Shown one piece after another: positions 15,491 to 23,724 of a stretch of 50,102 nt of DNA. The DNA is from an uncultured Acidobacteriota bacterium. GTDB taxonomy: Bacteria > Acidobacteriota > Vicinamibacteria > Vicinamibacterales > UBA2999. A model generated the notes under the pieces. It did not search any database and was not told where the DNA came from. It saw only the letters and a list, made by a program, of their open reading frames with translations. Positions within the stretch are counted from its first letter, which is position 1; each line of letters starts with the position of its first letter. The stretch lies in contig CADEFD010000010.1 in the NCBI GenBank assembly GCA_902826515.1, positions 1-50,102 of the forward strand. The letters are read 5' to 3'. The translations under genes were made by a program, and so were the position numbers.

Positions 15491-16948
15491 ATGGTGGCAC
15501 GGGTGAAGCGGGAGCTGGCGCGGGGGTCGGGCGTGACCGTCCTCGCCGCGCTTGCGTTCGTGCTCGCCACGCTGCACCTGACGGTGCGCCTCGACCGCGA
15601 GATGGTGGACGTGTGGGACGAGTCGATCTACGCGACGAGCGCCCTCGAGATGCGTGCGTCGCGCGCGTGGGCCGTCACGACGTTCCAGGGCGCGGTGGAC
15701 TACTTCAACTCGAAGCCGCCGCTGAACGTGTGGCTCATCGTCGGCGCCTTCGATCTCTTCGGCGTCGGGCTCGCGCCGCTGCGGCTGCCGGCCGCGCTCG
15801 CCGCGTGGCTCACGATCCTGGTCGTGTTCCGCTGGACGCGGCAGGTGTCGGGACGAGCCCAGGCGGCACTGGCCGCGCTGGTGCTCGCCACCACCTATCC
15901 GTTCCTCTACGTGCATGCGGGGCGCACGGCCAACACCGATGCGCCGCTGGCGCTCGTGGTCACGCTCGTGTTCGTGGTGTTGTGGCGCGCGCGCACCGAC
16001 GCCCGCGCGGCCGTCTGGCTCGGGCCGCTGGCGGCGGCGGCGCTGATGCTGAAAGGGCCAGGTGCGCTCGGGTTCATCGTGCCGATGCTCGCGGCGGACG
16101 GGGCGGCCCGCTGGCGGTCCGGCTCGTTCGACCGCGTGTGGCTCCGGCGTCTGTTCACCGGTGGCCTGCTTGGCGCCCTCCCCGTTGTGGCCTGGGCGAT
16201 CGCGCGCTGGCAGTCCGACGGCTGGACGTTCCTCACCCGCCTCGTGGCGCACGACGTCCTCAATCGCGCCACGACCGGCATCGAAGGGCATGCCGAGCCG
16301 CTCCACTACTACCTGCTCGTGCTGCTCAGGCACCACTACGACTGGCTGACCGTGACGGTCGTGGCGCTCGCCGTGGCGCCTGTGGTGCTGCGGCGGGCGT
16401 GGGCGTGGATGGGGCGTGACGCCGACCTGCACGCGCGGCTGCTCGTGGCCGGCTGGCTCGCCGGCACCGTCCTCGTGCCCACACTCGTGCCGACGAAGCT
16501 CGCGTGGTATCTCACGCCGTTCTACCCGGGCGCCGCGGTGCTGACGGGACTCGCCGTGCACACGGCATGGCAGGCGCTCCGCGAGGCCGGACACCGGGGA
16601 CGCGCGCACGCGGTCGTAGCCATGACCGTGGCGGCCGTGCTCGTCGTCGAAGGGCGCCTCGTCTACCGCTCGGTCGTGATGCTCGACCTCGACCGCTCGG
16701 CGCAGGGCCTGCTCATCGCCCACGCCGACCTGGTGCGAGGCGCGCGCGTGTTCGCCACGGCGTGCCCGTATCCGGAAGCGTTCCTCGCGCGGGTGGCCGG
16801 CGGCACCTGCGTGCCCGCGGCAGACGTCGCCACAGCCCGTCGCGCGGCGGTCGCAGGTGATCTCTGGCTCGACGCAGCGACCACCGATGTGCCCGGCCTG
16901 GCGGTCATCGGACGCAACCGCCGGGCATCACTGCACCGCCTGCCCTAG
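15491..16948 (+). CDS. ArnT/PMT-like integral membrane glycosyltransferase
   Basis: The product is 485 aa from ATG 15491 (MVARVKRELARGSG) with about ten transmembrane segments. The first periplasmic loop has the catalytic-type Asp-Glu in VWDESIYATSALEM, followed by YFNSKPPLNVWLI, both typical of GT-C enzymes such as ArnT that take a sugar from a polyprenyl phosphate. TNTDAPLAL lies after the fourth helix. The C-terminal 100 residues form a soluble tail. Acceptor unknown. Its stop overlaps that of the convergent amidohydrolase-like gene within a CTAG. Confidence 0.85.
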   Translation: MVARVKRELARGSGVTVLAALAFVLATLHLTVRLDREMVDVWDESIYATSALEMRASRAWAVTTFQGAVDYFNSKPPLNVWLIVGAFDLFGVGLAPLRLPAALAAWLTILVVFRWTRQVSGRAQAALAALVLATTYPFLYVHAGRTANTDAPLALVVTLVFVVLWRARTDARAAVWLGPLAAAALMLKGPGALGFIVPMLAADGAARWRSGSFDRVWLRRLFTGGLLGALPVVAWAIARWQSDGWTFLTRLVAHDVLNRATTGIEGHAEPLHYYLLVLLRHHYDWLTVTVVALAVAPVVLRRAWAWMGRDADLHARLLVAGWLAGTVLVPTLVPTKLAWYLTPFYPGAAVLTGLAVHTAWQALREAGHRGRAHAVVAMTVAAVLVVEGRLVYRSVVMLDLDRSAQGLLIAHADLVRGARVFATACPYPEAFLARVAGGTCVPAADVATARRAAVAGDLWLDAATTDVPGLAVIGRNRRASLHRLP

Positions 16949-17712
16949 CGGCCCGCCCCCGGCGGCGTGGGTGGCGGCAGCGTGCCGCGGCGGAGCATCC
17001 GGATGTGCGCCTGCGTCAGCACTTCGCCTCGGAAGACGACGGCGTCGATCGCGCGCGAGGCGCGGATGTCTTCGAGCGGGTTGGCAGTGAGCACGAGGAA
17101 ATCGGCCGCGTGCCCGGGGGCAAGCGTCCCGACCGCGTCGAGGCGGAGCGCGCGGGCGTTCTCGCGTGTGAACGTCGCAATCGCTGCCGCCGGCGTTCGG
17201 CCCTCGGCGACGAGGCGCGCCAGAGCGTCGTGCACCGCATCGAGCGCCTCCGGCGCCGACGCGGCGGCCACCCCGCCTTCCCGCGCGCACGCGGGCGCCA
17301 GCTTCGGCCCGTAAGCGCGGCCGCTCGCCAGATCCTGGCGCCAGCGTTCGAGGCGCGCCGGATTGCCATTCGGATCAGCGATGGTGGTCACGCCGCGGGC
17401 GAGGAGGGCCTGGGCCGCCGCGGGCGTGAACGCCGCCGTGCGCGCGTCGGCGTCCACGAGGCCCGCGATGGCGAACTTCCCCCGGCCGTCGATCAGGGTC
17501 TTCGCGGGCGGCAACGGCTGGCCCGCCGGCGCCAGCATGGTGATGCGGGTGCCGCGCACGACGATGTCGCGATCCGGCAGGAGACGGCCGGCGCCGTCGA
17601 CGACCGCGATGTGCCGAACGACCAGCTCGGCCGGTCCCTCGGCGGTGCCGATCGTGCCCAGGGTGGCGACTGCGAGAAGTGCGATGCCCGCCGAGCGTTC
17701 GATGCTGTTCAT
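16945..17712 (-). CDS. Exported amidohydrolase-like protein lacking the metal centre
   Basis: The product is 255 aa from ATG 17712, preceded by GAGGAAGGG; family members are 400 aa or more. It has a signal peptide (IALLAVATLGTIGTAEG) and then a good amidohydrolase start (ELVVRHIAVVDGAGRLLPDR) and end (LRLDAVGTLAPGHAADFLVL, NPLEDIRASRAIDAVVFRGE). At the usual IPGLVDxHxH position it reads IAGLVDADARTAAF, so both metal His are missing. The central part with the other metal ligands is reduced to about 90 residues. The frame is intact with normal codon use, so it is not an obvious recent pseudogene. Divergent from padR. Confidence 0.75.
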   Translation of the reverse strand: MNSIERSAGIALLAVATLGTIGTAEGPAELVVRHIAVVDGAGRLLPDRDIVVRGTRITMLAPAGQPLPPAKTLIDGRGKFAIAGLVDADARTAAFTPAAAQALLARGVTTIADPNGNPARLERWRQDLASGRAYGPKLAPACAREGGVAAASAPEALDAVHDALARLVAEGRTPAAAIATFTRENARALRLDAVGTLAPGHAADFLVLTANPLEDIRASRAIDAVVFRGEVLTQAHIRMLRRGTLPPPTPPGAGR

Positions 17713-17724
17713 GGGCCCTTCCTC

Positions 17725-17776
17725 CCGGCACGTGCCGGATTGCATTGTTATGGACTCCGGTATATCGTACTCCAGC
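17725..17776. promoter_or_regulatory. Divergent control region with palindrome and PadR-site candidate
   Basis: A perfect 14-bp palindrome CCGGCACGTGCCGG lies at 17725-17738, close to the amidohydrolase-like start. Further right, ACTCCGGTATATCGTACTCC contains a direct repeat of ACTCC around GTATATCGTA, directly before the padR ATG at 17777. This A/T-rich core contains a TATATC -10-like element. Either sequence may be an operator for the PadR protein; this is inference. Confidence 0.45.
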
Positions 17777-18130
17777 ATGTCATCGCAATCCGCCGCCGAT
17801 ATCCTGCGTGAAGCCAAGAAAGGCAGCGCCGAACTCGTGATCCTGGCGCTGCTCGAACACACGCCGCGCCACGGCTACGAGCTGGCGGCGCGGATCGACG
17901 AAGACTCGAACGGCGCGCTCAGCTACAACTTCGCCTCGCTCTACGCCACGCTCTACAAGCTCGAAGAACGCGGGCTGGTGCAGGGGCGCTGGGTGGAACG
18001 CGCCGGGCAGCGCCGCCGCCGTTACTACCGCCTGACCGCCGCCGGTGCCTCTCTGCTGGGCCGCCAGCGGGAGGAATGGAAACAGTTCGTGCTGGCCCTC
18101 GGCCGCATCGCGGGCATCAGCTTCGCCTAG
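17777..18130 (+). CDS. PadR family transcriptional regulator
   Basis: A 117-aa winged-helix repressor: KGSAELVILALLEHTPRHGYELAARI, FASLYATLYKLEERGLVQGRW, RRRYYRLTAAGASLL. This is the standard PadR N-terminal domain with a short C-terminal helix. It lies 10 nt upstream of the large permease gene, the usual arrangement in Acidobacteriota, and probably controls it. The sequence before the start (AGCATGTCATCG) has no clear ribosome-binding site. Confidence 0.92.
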   Translation: MSSQSAADILREAKKGSAELVILALLEHTPRHGYELAARIDEDSNGALSYNFASLYATLYKLEERGLVQGRWVERAGQRRRRYYRLTAAGASLLGRQREEWKQFVLALGRIAGISFA

Positions 18131-18140
18131 AGAGGACGCC

Positions 18141-20786
18141 ATGAACGACTGGCAGCTGCGGGTACGGCGGCACCTCGACACTCGCGGCCTCACGCTCGCG
18201 CCGGCGGTCGTGGACGAACTGGCCGCCCATCTCGAAGACGCGTGGGAGGCGCGGCGCGCGGGTGAGACCGACGACGCCGACGCGTTCGCCGCCGCCGCGC
18301 TGGCCCGCGCCGACATCCCGGCGCTCGCGCCGCGCCACGCCGCGCCGCCGCCCGCGCCGGAACCCGTCGCCGGCCCGATGTGGCGCGGTCTCGCCGGCGA
18401 GGTGCGCCACACGCTCCGCCAGTTGCGGCGGGCGCCGGTCTTCACCGCGGCCGTGGTGGCGGTGCTCGCCCTCGGCATCGGCGCCACGACGGCGGCCTTC
18501 GCGGTGGTGCATGCGGCCCTCCTCGCCCCGCTGCCCTACGCCGACGCCGACCGGCTCGTGCTCGTGTGGGAGCACAACCTGCCGCGCAACCGTCCGCGCA
18601 ACGTGATCAATCCGGGCAACTACTTCGCGTGGTCCGAACGCAGCACGTCGTTCGAACGGACCGGCCTCTTCACGCCAACGGTCGCCAACCTGGCCAGCGA
18701 CGGCCAGCCTCCTGAGGAAGTCCGTGGCCTCGCCGTGGAGCCGCAGGTGCTCGGCATGGTCGGCGCCACGCCGCTTGCCGGCCGCCTCTTCACCGAGGCC
18801 GACGGCGCCGCGTCCGCGCCGCGCACGCTCCTCATCAGCGAGGGCCTGTGGCGCCGGCGCTTCGGCGGCGCACCCGATGCGATTGGCCGGGCCGTGGTGC
18901 TGAACGGCGAGCCCGCGACGATTGTCGGCGTGCTGCCCACGACCATCGACGTCGCCGGCTTCCGCGGTGAGTTCTGGCGCACCGCCACGCTGCCCGCCGA
19001 AGCCCGTCAGAGCTTCCGCGGCCGCAGCCTGATGGCGCTCGCCCGCCTGAAGCCAGGTGTCGGCCCCGCCGCAGCACAGCAGGAACTGAGCGCCATCTTC
19101 CAGAGGCTCGTGGCCGAGCACCCTGATTTCAACACCGGCTGGACGCTCAACGTCGTGCCGGTCCACGAGCAGCTGCGCAGCGAGACACGGCCGGCGCTCT
19201 GGACCCTCTTCGGCGCGGTGGTCGCCGTGCTGCTCATCGCCTGCGCGAACGTGGCGGCGCTGCTGCTCGTACGGGCGGCCGGACGGCGGCACGAACTGGC
19301 GGTCAAGGTGTCACTCGGCGCGCGGCCGGTGCATCTGGCGCGGCAGTTCTTCGTCGAGACCGCGGTGCTCGTCGGCGCGGGAGGCCTCGGCGGCGCCGCG
19401 CTGGCGGCCGGGCTGGTGCGCGTCGTGGCCGCCACTGCGAGCGATGCCGGCGTGCCGATCGCCACGGCGGATGTGCTCGATGGCACGGCGCTGTTGTTTG
19501 CGGCCGCGGTCACCGCCGTGACGGTGCTGGTGTGCGGGCTCGGCCCGGCATTGGCCGCGCGATCGACCTCCGCCGCCAGCGCGCTGCGCGAAGGCGGGCG
19601 CGGCCAGACCGGCGGCGGACAGCGGTGGCGCGGCTGGCTGGTGGCCGGCGAAGTCGCGGCCGCCATGCTCATCCTCTCGGGCGCCGCGCTGCTCGGACGC
19701 AGCTACGTCGCGCTGCAGGAGGTCGCGCCCGGCTTCAATCCGCGGCAGGTGCTGACCGCGCGCGTCTCGCGCATGGGGCCGCACGCGCAGGCCGCGTCGG
19801 TGGCGTTCACGAGCGAGGTGCTGGCCCGGCTGCGCGCGCTGCCGGGCGTGACCGCGGCGGCGGGCACGTCCTTCCTGCCCCTCGACGGCAACCTCGGCAT
19901 CGCCTCGTCCTTCCTGCTCGCCGACCGGCCGGTGCCGCCGGCGGGCGAACGCCCCTCGGCCGACTACCGGCCCGTGACCCCCGGCTACTTCGCGGCGCTG
20001 CAGATCCCGGTGCACGCCGGACGCGACTTCCGCGACGCGGACGGCGCCGATCGGCCGCGGGTGGCGATCGTCAACGAGACCTTCGTGCGCCAGTTCTCGC
20101 CGGATGTCTCGCCGCTCGGCCGCCGCCTGACCGACTCGCTCGGCAGCGAGCAGGAGATCGTCGGCGTCGTCGGCGACGTGACGCTCTCGAGTCTCGGCGC
20201 CGAAGCGCGGCCGGCGATCTACCTGCCGTACGCGCAGCAGACGATTGGCGCGATGACCTTCGTGATCCGGACCGCGGGCGATCCCGCGGCCCTCGGCCCC
20301 GCGTTGTCCGCGGCGGTGCGCGCCGTGGATCCGCAGCAGCCGGTGTCCGACATCCGGCCGCTCGAAACGGTGGTTGCGCGCTCGCTCACGCGTCCACGCG
20401 TCGCCTCGGCCGCGCTCGGCCTGTTCGCCGCCGCGGCGCTGCTGCTCGCGGCTATCGGCGTCTACGGGGTGGTGGCGTACGGCGTGGCGCAGCGGCGCGC
20501 CGAGTTCGGCGTGCGCCTGGCCCTGGGCGCGCAGCCGGGCGATGTGATGCGTCTGGTCCTGCGGCAGAGCATGACGGTGGTGGCGGCCGGCGTCGTGACC
20601 GGTGCGGTGCTCTCGGTGCCGCTCGCCTCCGCGCTGCGCGCGCTCCTGTACGGGGTGGCGCCCGGTGATCCGTCCACCCTGCTCGCCGTCGGCGCCCTCA
20701 TCGCCGGCGCGGGATGGCTGGCGAGCTACCTGCCGGCGCGGCGCGGCACACGCGTCGATCCGGTGGAGACACTGCGCGCCGGCTGA
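18141..20786 (+). CDS. ADOP-type MacB/FtsX duplicated permease
   Basis: The product is 881 aa. An N-terminal cytoplasmic segment of about 85 residues (DELAAHLEDAWEARRAG...) is followed by two MacB-FtsX cassettes. The first has LRQLRRAPVFTAAVVAVLALGIGATTAAF, a periplasmic MacB core domain (residues about 125-340), and three helices from about 355. The second cassette begins near residue 495 with WLVAGEVAAAMLILSGAALL and ends with GVVAYGVAQRRAEFGVRLALGAQPGDVMRLVLRQ and three helices. No ATP-binding gene is adjacent, as usual for these acidobacterial duplicated orphan permeases. Preceded by GAGAGGA at the start. Likely efflux or envelope signalling; substrate unknown. Confidence 0.92.
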   Translation: MNDWQLRVRRHLDTRGLTLAPAVVDELAAHLEDAWEARRAGETDDADAFAAAALARADIPALAPRHAAPPPAPEPVAGPMWRGLAGEVRHTLRQLRRAPVFTAAVVAVLALGIGATTAAFAVVHAALLAPLPYADADRLVLVWEHNLPRNRPRNVINPGNYFAWSERSTSFERTGLFTPTVANLASDGQPPEEVRGLAVEPQVLGMVGATPLAGRLFTEADGAASAPRTLLISEGLWRRRFGGAPDAIGRAVVLNGEPATIVGVLPTTIDVAGFRGEFWRTATLPAEARQSFRGRSLMALARLKPGVGPAAAQQELSAIFQRLVAEHPDFNTGWTLNVVPVHEQLRSETRPALWTLFGAVVAVLLIACANVAALLLVRAAGRRHELAVKVSLGARPVHLARQFFVETAVLVGAGGLGGAALAAGLVRVVAATASDAGVPIATADVLDGTALLFAAAVTAVTVLVCGLGPALAARSTSAASALREGGRGQTGGGQRWRGWLVAGEVAAAMLILSGAALLGRSYVALQEVAPGFNPRQVLTARVSRMGPHAQAASVAFTSEVLARLRALPGVTAAAGTSFLPLDGNLGIASSFLLADRPVPPAGERPSADYRPVTPGYFAALQIPVHAGRDFRDADGADRPRVAIVNETFVRQFSPDVSPLGRRLTDSLGSEQEIVGVVGDVTLSSLGAEARPAIYLPYAQQTIGAMTFVIRTAGDPAALGPALSAAVRAVDPQQPVSDIRPLETVVARSLTRPRVASAALGLFAAAALLLAAIGVYGVVAYGVAQRRAEFGVRLALGAQPGDVMRLVLRQSMTVVAAGVVTGAVLSVPLASALRALLYGVAPGDPSTLLAVGALIAGAGWLASYLPARRGTRVDPVETLRAG

Positions 20787-20799
20787 ACCCCTTGCGCCC

Positions 20800-21396
20800 T
20801 CAGCCGCCCGCGTGCACGACGGTGCGGCGGCTGCGATGGCCGGCCACGAGATCCGGCAGGAGCTGCTTGCTCAGGTAGACCTTCGACTCGCCGGGACCGC
20901 TCGCGTGCCGCTCGAACTTGACCACGTCGAAGCCGAGCTGCGCCAGCACGGCGCGCATGTCGTAGAACTTGTTCTTCGTCTTCACGACGACTTCCTGGAA
21001 GCCGAGCGCGACGGCCCAGGCTTCCGACTGCTCCGTGAGCGCGCGGAAGTGGCCCTGGCCACGCCAGTCGCGGCGCGTGGCGCCGATCCAGGAATACAGC
21101 ACCTTGCGGCCATCGAAGTCGATGCAGCCGCGCAGACGTTCGACCAGGTCGCGCAGCTTCGGATCGGCCTCGACGGCGCGCAGCTCGTGCACGACCTTGT
21201 AGGCCACGGGAATGCGCGTGGACGGATCGTCGGGCAGCGCGCTCTCGGCCATCAGGATGAGCGACTCGCGATCGGCCAGCCGGCCGACGACCTCCGCGGC
21301 TGTCTTGCGACGCGGGAACTCGCCGAAGAACTCCTCGATGTACTGGATTTCGAGGGCGCCCGACTCGAGCGGGTACTGCTTGATCAGATATTCCAC
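20800..21396 (-). CDS. GNAT family N-acetyltransferase
   Basis: The 198-aa protein starts at GTG 21396. The acetyl-CoA loop is ATRRDWRGQGHFRALTEQSEAWAVALGF, fitting the Q/RxxGxG/A motif, and is preceded by VLYSWIGATRR as beta strand 4. The end (FYDMRAVLAQLGFDVVKFER) has the NxxMxxxxxxxGF-like pattern of the family. Acceptor unknown. It follows the formate-tetrahydrofolate ligase gene in the same direction, separated only by a 44-bp tandem repeat, so the two may be co-transcribed. Confidence 0.8.
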   Translation of the reverse strand: MEYLIKQYPLESGALEIQYIEEFFGEFPRRKTAAEVVGRLADRESLILMAESALPDDPSTRIPVAYKVVHELRAVEADPKLRDLVERLRGCIDFDGRKVLYSWIGATRRDWRGQGHFRALTEQSEAWAVALGFQEVVVKTKNKFYDMRAVLAQLGFDVVKFERHASGPGESKVYLSKQLLPDLVAGHRSRRTVVHAGG

Positions 21397-21401
21397 GCGC
21401 G

Positions 21402-21436
21402 GTCCCTGTTCCCTAGTCCCTGTTCCCTAGTCCCTG
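21402..21436. repeat. 14-bp tandem repeat, two and a half units
   Basis: GTCCCTGTTCCCTA occurs at 21402-21415 and again at 21416-21429, followed by GTCCCTG. It fills nearly the whole gap between the GNAT start and the ligase stop. On the coding (minus) strand it reads AGGGAACAGGGAC, purine-rich, directly upstream of the GNAT start, so repeat number could influence its translation. Confidence 0.85.
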
Positions 21437-21440
21437 CTCT

Positions 21441-23054
21441 TCAGTATTCCATGCCCACGATGTCACCGGCGTCGCTCACGTCGAGCGTGTGCGCCTGCGG
21501 CACCTTGCCGAGGCCCGGCATGAGCATCATGTTGCCGGCCGTGGCCACGACGAAGCCGGCGCCGGCCGAGAGCGACGCATCCGAGATGGTGAGCGTCCAG
21601 TCGCTCGGCGCGCCCATCAGCTTCGCGTCGTCGCTGAAGGAGTACTGCGTCTTGGCGATACAGACCGGCAGGTGGCCGTAGCCGAGTGCTGCGTATTGCT
21701 GCAGCCGCGTCTTCGCACCGGGCTTGAACGCGACGCCCTTGGCGCCGTAGACCTGGGTGGCAATGGCCGTGATTTTCTGCTCGAAGGTCAGTTCGGGCCC
21801 GTAGAGGGGCTGCACCTGCGACAGGTCGGCGCGATCGGCGGCCGCCACCACCTTGCGGGCCAGATCCGCCATGCCCTCGCCGCCCTTGAGGTAGCCCTCG
21901 GAGAGCGCGGCGTCCACGCCGATCGAGGCGCAGTAGTCGAGCACCGCCGTGAGGTCGGCCTCGCCATCGGCCGCAAAGCGGTTCAAGGCCACGACCGGCT
22001 GCGCGCCCCAGCGGCGCACGTTCGCGGCGTGACGTGCGAGGTTCGGGAACCCCGCGGCGACCGGCCCGTCGGGCGACCCGCCCTGCGCGCGCAGCGCCTT
22101 GAGCGTGACGATCATGACGGCGACCGACGGCACGTGGCCGCACATCGGCATCACGATGTCGAAGAACTTCTCGGCGCCCAGATCGGCGGCGAAGCCCGTT
22201 TCGTTGACCACGTAGTCGGCCAGGTGCAGGCCGAGCCGCTGCGCGAGCACGCTGCTCGTGCCGTGGGCGATGTTGGCGAACGGGCCGCAGTGCACGATCG
22301 CCGGCGCGCCTTCGCCCGTCTGCACGAGGTTCGGCATGAGCGCGTCGTTCAGCAGCACCATCATCGGCCCGACGGCCTTGAGGTCCGCGGCCGTCACGGG
22401 CCTGCCGTCGTAGTTCAGCCCCACGACGATGCGGCCGAGCCGCGCACGCAGATCGGCGCGGCTCTCGGCGAGCGCCATGATCGCCATGATCTCGGACGCG
22501 GCGGTGATGATGAAGCCGGTCTCACGCGCCGGCCCGTTCTCGCGCCCGCCCATGCCGGCCGCGATCTTCCGGAGGGCGCGGTCGTTCATGTCCATGCACC
22601 GCGGCCACAGGATCTCCTTCGCGTCGATCCGCAGCTCGTTGCCGAAGTGCAGGTGCGTGTCGAGCAGCGCGGCGAGCAGGTTGTGCGCCGAGGTGATGGC
22701 GTGGAAGTCGCCGTTGAAGTGGAGGTTGATCTTGTCCACCGGATGCAGCGACGCCTTGCCGCCGCCGGTGGCGCCGCCCTTCTGCCCGAACACCGGCCCG
22801 AGCGACGGCTCGCGCAGCGCCGCCACGGCGTGTTTGCCGATGTGCACGAGCCCCTGGGTCAGGCCGATCGTGTTGACCGTCTTGCCCTCGCCGCTCGTCG
22901 TCGGCGTGATGGCCGTCACGAGGATGAGCTTGCCGCGCCGGGCGGGAAACCGCTCCAGTGTCTCGAGGCGGATCTTCGCGGTGTAGCGGCCGTAGGGTTC
23001 GAGGAGGTCCTCGGTGAGCCCGAGGCGGGCGGCGATGTCGGCGATGGGCTGCAT
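21441..23054 (-). CDS. fhs: Formate-tetrahydrofolate ligase
   Basis: ATP-dependent formylation of tetrahydrofolate, one-carbon metabolism. The protein is 537 aa from ATG 23054 (MQPIADIAARLGLTEDLLEP), close to the usual 550-560 aa. The nucleotide loop is ITPTTSGEGKTVNTIGL, followed by LREPSLGPVFGQKGGATGGG, HFNGDFHAITSAHNLLAA, PRCMDMNDRALR, and TGFIITAASEIMAI, all in family order. The upstream frame to 23594 is antisense to the SRPBCC gene and is not used. The stop is 44 bp before the GNAT gene. Confidence 0.95.
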   Translation of the reverse strand: MQPIADIAARLGLTEDLLEPYGRYTAKIRLETLERFPARRGKLILVTAITPTTSGEGKTVNTIGLTQGLVHIGKHAVAALREPSLGPVFGQKGGATGGGKASLHPVDKINLHFNGDFHAITSAHNLLAALLDTHLHFGNELRIDAKEILWPRCMDMNDRALRKIAAGMGGRENGPARETGFIITAASEIMAIMALAESRADLRARLGRIVVGLNYDGRPVTAADLKAVGPMMVLLNDALMPNLVQTGEGAPAIVHCGPFANIAHGTSSVLAQRLGLHLADYVVNETGFAADLGAEKFFDIVMPMCGHVPSVAVMIVTLKALRAQGGSPDGPVAAGFPNLARHAANVRRWGAQPVVALNRFAADGEADLTAVLDYCASIGVDAALSEGYLKGGEGMADLARKVVAAADRADLSQVQPLYGPELTFEQKITAIATQVYGAKGVAFKPGAKTRLQQYAALGYGHLPVCIAKTQYSFSDDAKLMGAPSDWTLTISDASLSAGAGFVVATAGNMMLMPGLGKVPQAHTLDVSDAGDIVGMEY

Positions 23055-23147
23055 GCGGTGAGCGCATGATACCCCGACCGCCCCGGCCGCTCCGACCGCG
23101 CGGGCGGAACCCGGGACGGCCCGGCGGGCGTCTCTAGGTGGAGTCGT

Positions 23148-23621
23148 ATGGCGCTGCTCGAGACGTCGTTGTTCCTGCCCCGGCCGCTCGACGAAGTGTT
23201 CCCGTTCTTCGCCGAGGCCGGCAACCTGCAGCGCATCACCCCGCCGTGGGTGGATTTCCGCATCGTCACGCCGCTGCCCATCGAGATGCGGGTCGGCGCG
23301 CTCATCGACTACCGCCTGAAGGTGCACGGCGTGCCGATCGCGTGGCGCACCGAGATCACGGCCTGGGATCCGCCGTTCCACTTCATCGACTCGCAGGTCA
23401 GCGGCCCGTACTGGCGGTGGATTCACAGTCACCGCTTCCGTGAGACGCCGCAGGGCACGTGGGTGGACGACCAGGTGGATTTTGCGGTGCCCGGCGGCTG
23501 GCTCGTCGAGCGCCTGTTCGTGCGCCGCGATCTGACGCAGATCTTCCTGCACCGTCAGCACGCCACGCTCGCCGCCTTCGGCGTGACCGCGCACGAGCCG
23601 CCCGCCGTGCGCTTCCGCTAG
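23148..23621 (+). CDS. SRPBCC family (cyclase/dehydrase-like) protein
   Basis: The 157-aa protein starts at ATG 23148 behind AGGTGGAG. Its sequence matches the small SRPBCC cell-division-inhibitor/cyclase-like group: LFLPRPLDEVFPFFAEAGNLQRITPPW, then LIDYRLKVHGVPIAWRTEITAWDPP, FIDSQVSGPYWRWIHSHRF, and VDDQVDFAVPGGW. These proteins have a START-like ligand cavity; the ligand is unknown. Divergent from the ligase gene. Confidence 0.85.
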   Translation: MALLETSLFLPRPLDEVFPFFAEAGNLQRITPPWVDFRIVTPLPIEMRVGALIDYRLKVHGVPIAWRTEITAWDPPFHFIDSQVSGPYWRWIHSHRFRETPQGTWVDDQVDFAVPGGWLVERLFVRRDLTQIFLHRQHATLAAFGVTAHEPPAVRFR

Positions 23622-23724
23622 CCCGGCGGCACCGGCGCGATGGCCGGGGTATCATGCGCGCGTCGCGGGCCACCCGGTGGTGCCTGCCCGCCCACCCCAC
23701 CGTTCGTCACTCCGGGAGGCTCCC

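Noticed and set aside
23055-23594. N-terminal extension of formate-tetrahydrofolate ligase in the open minus-strand frame
   Set aside because: The frame is open only because it is antisense to the high-GC SRPBCC gene. The family N-terminus starts exactly at the ATG at 23054.
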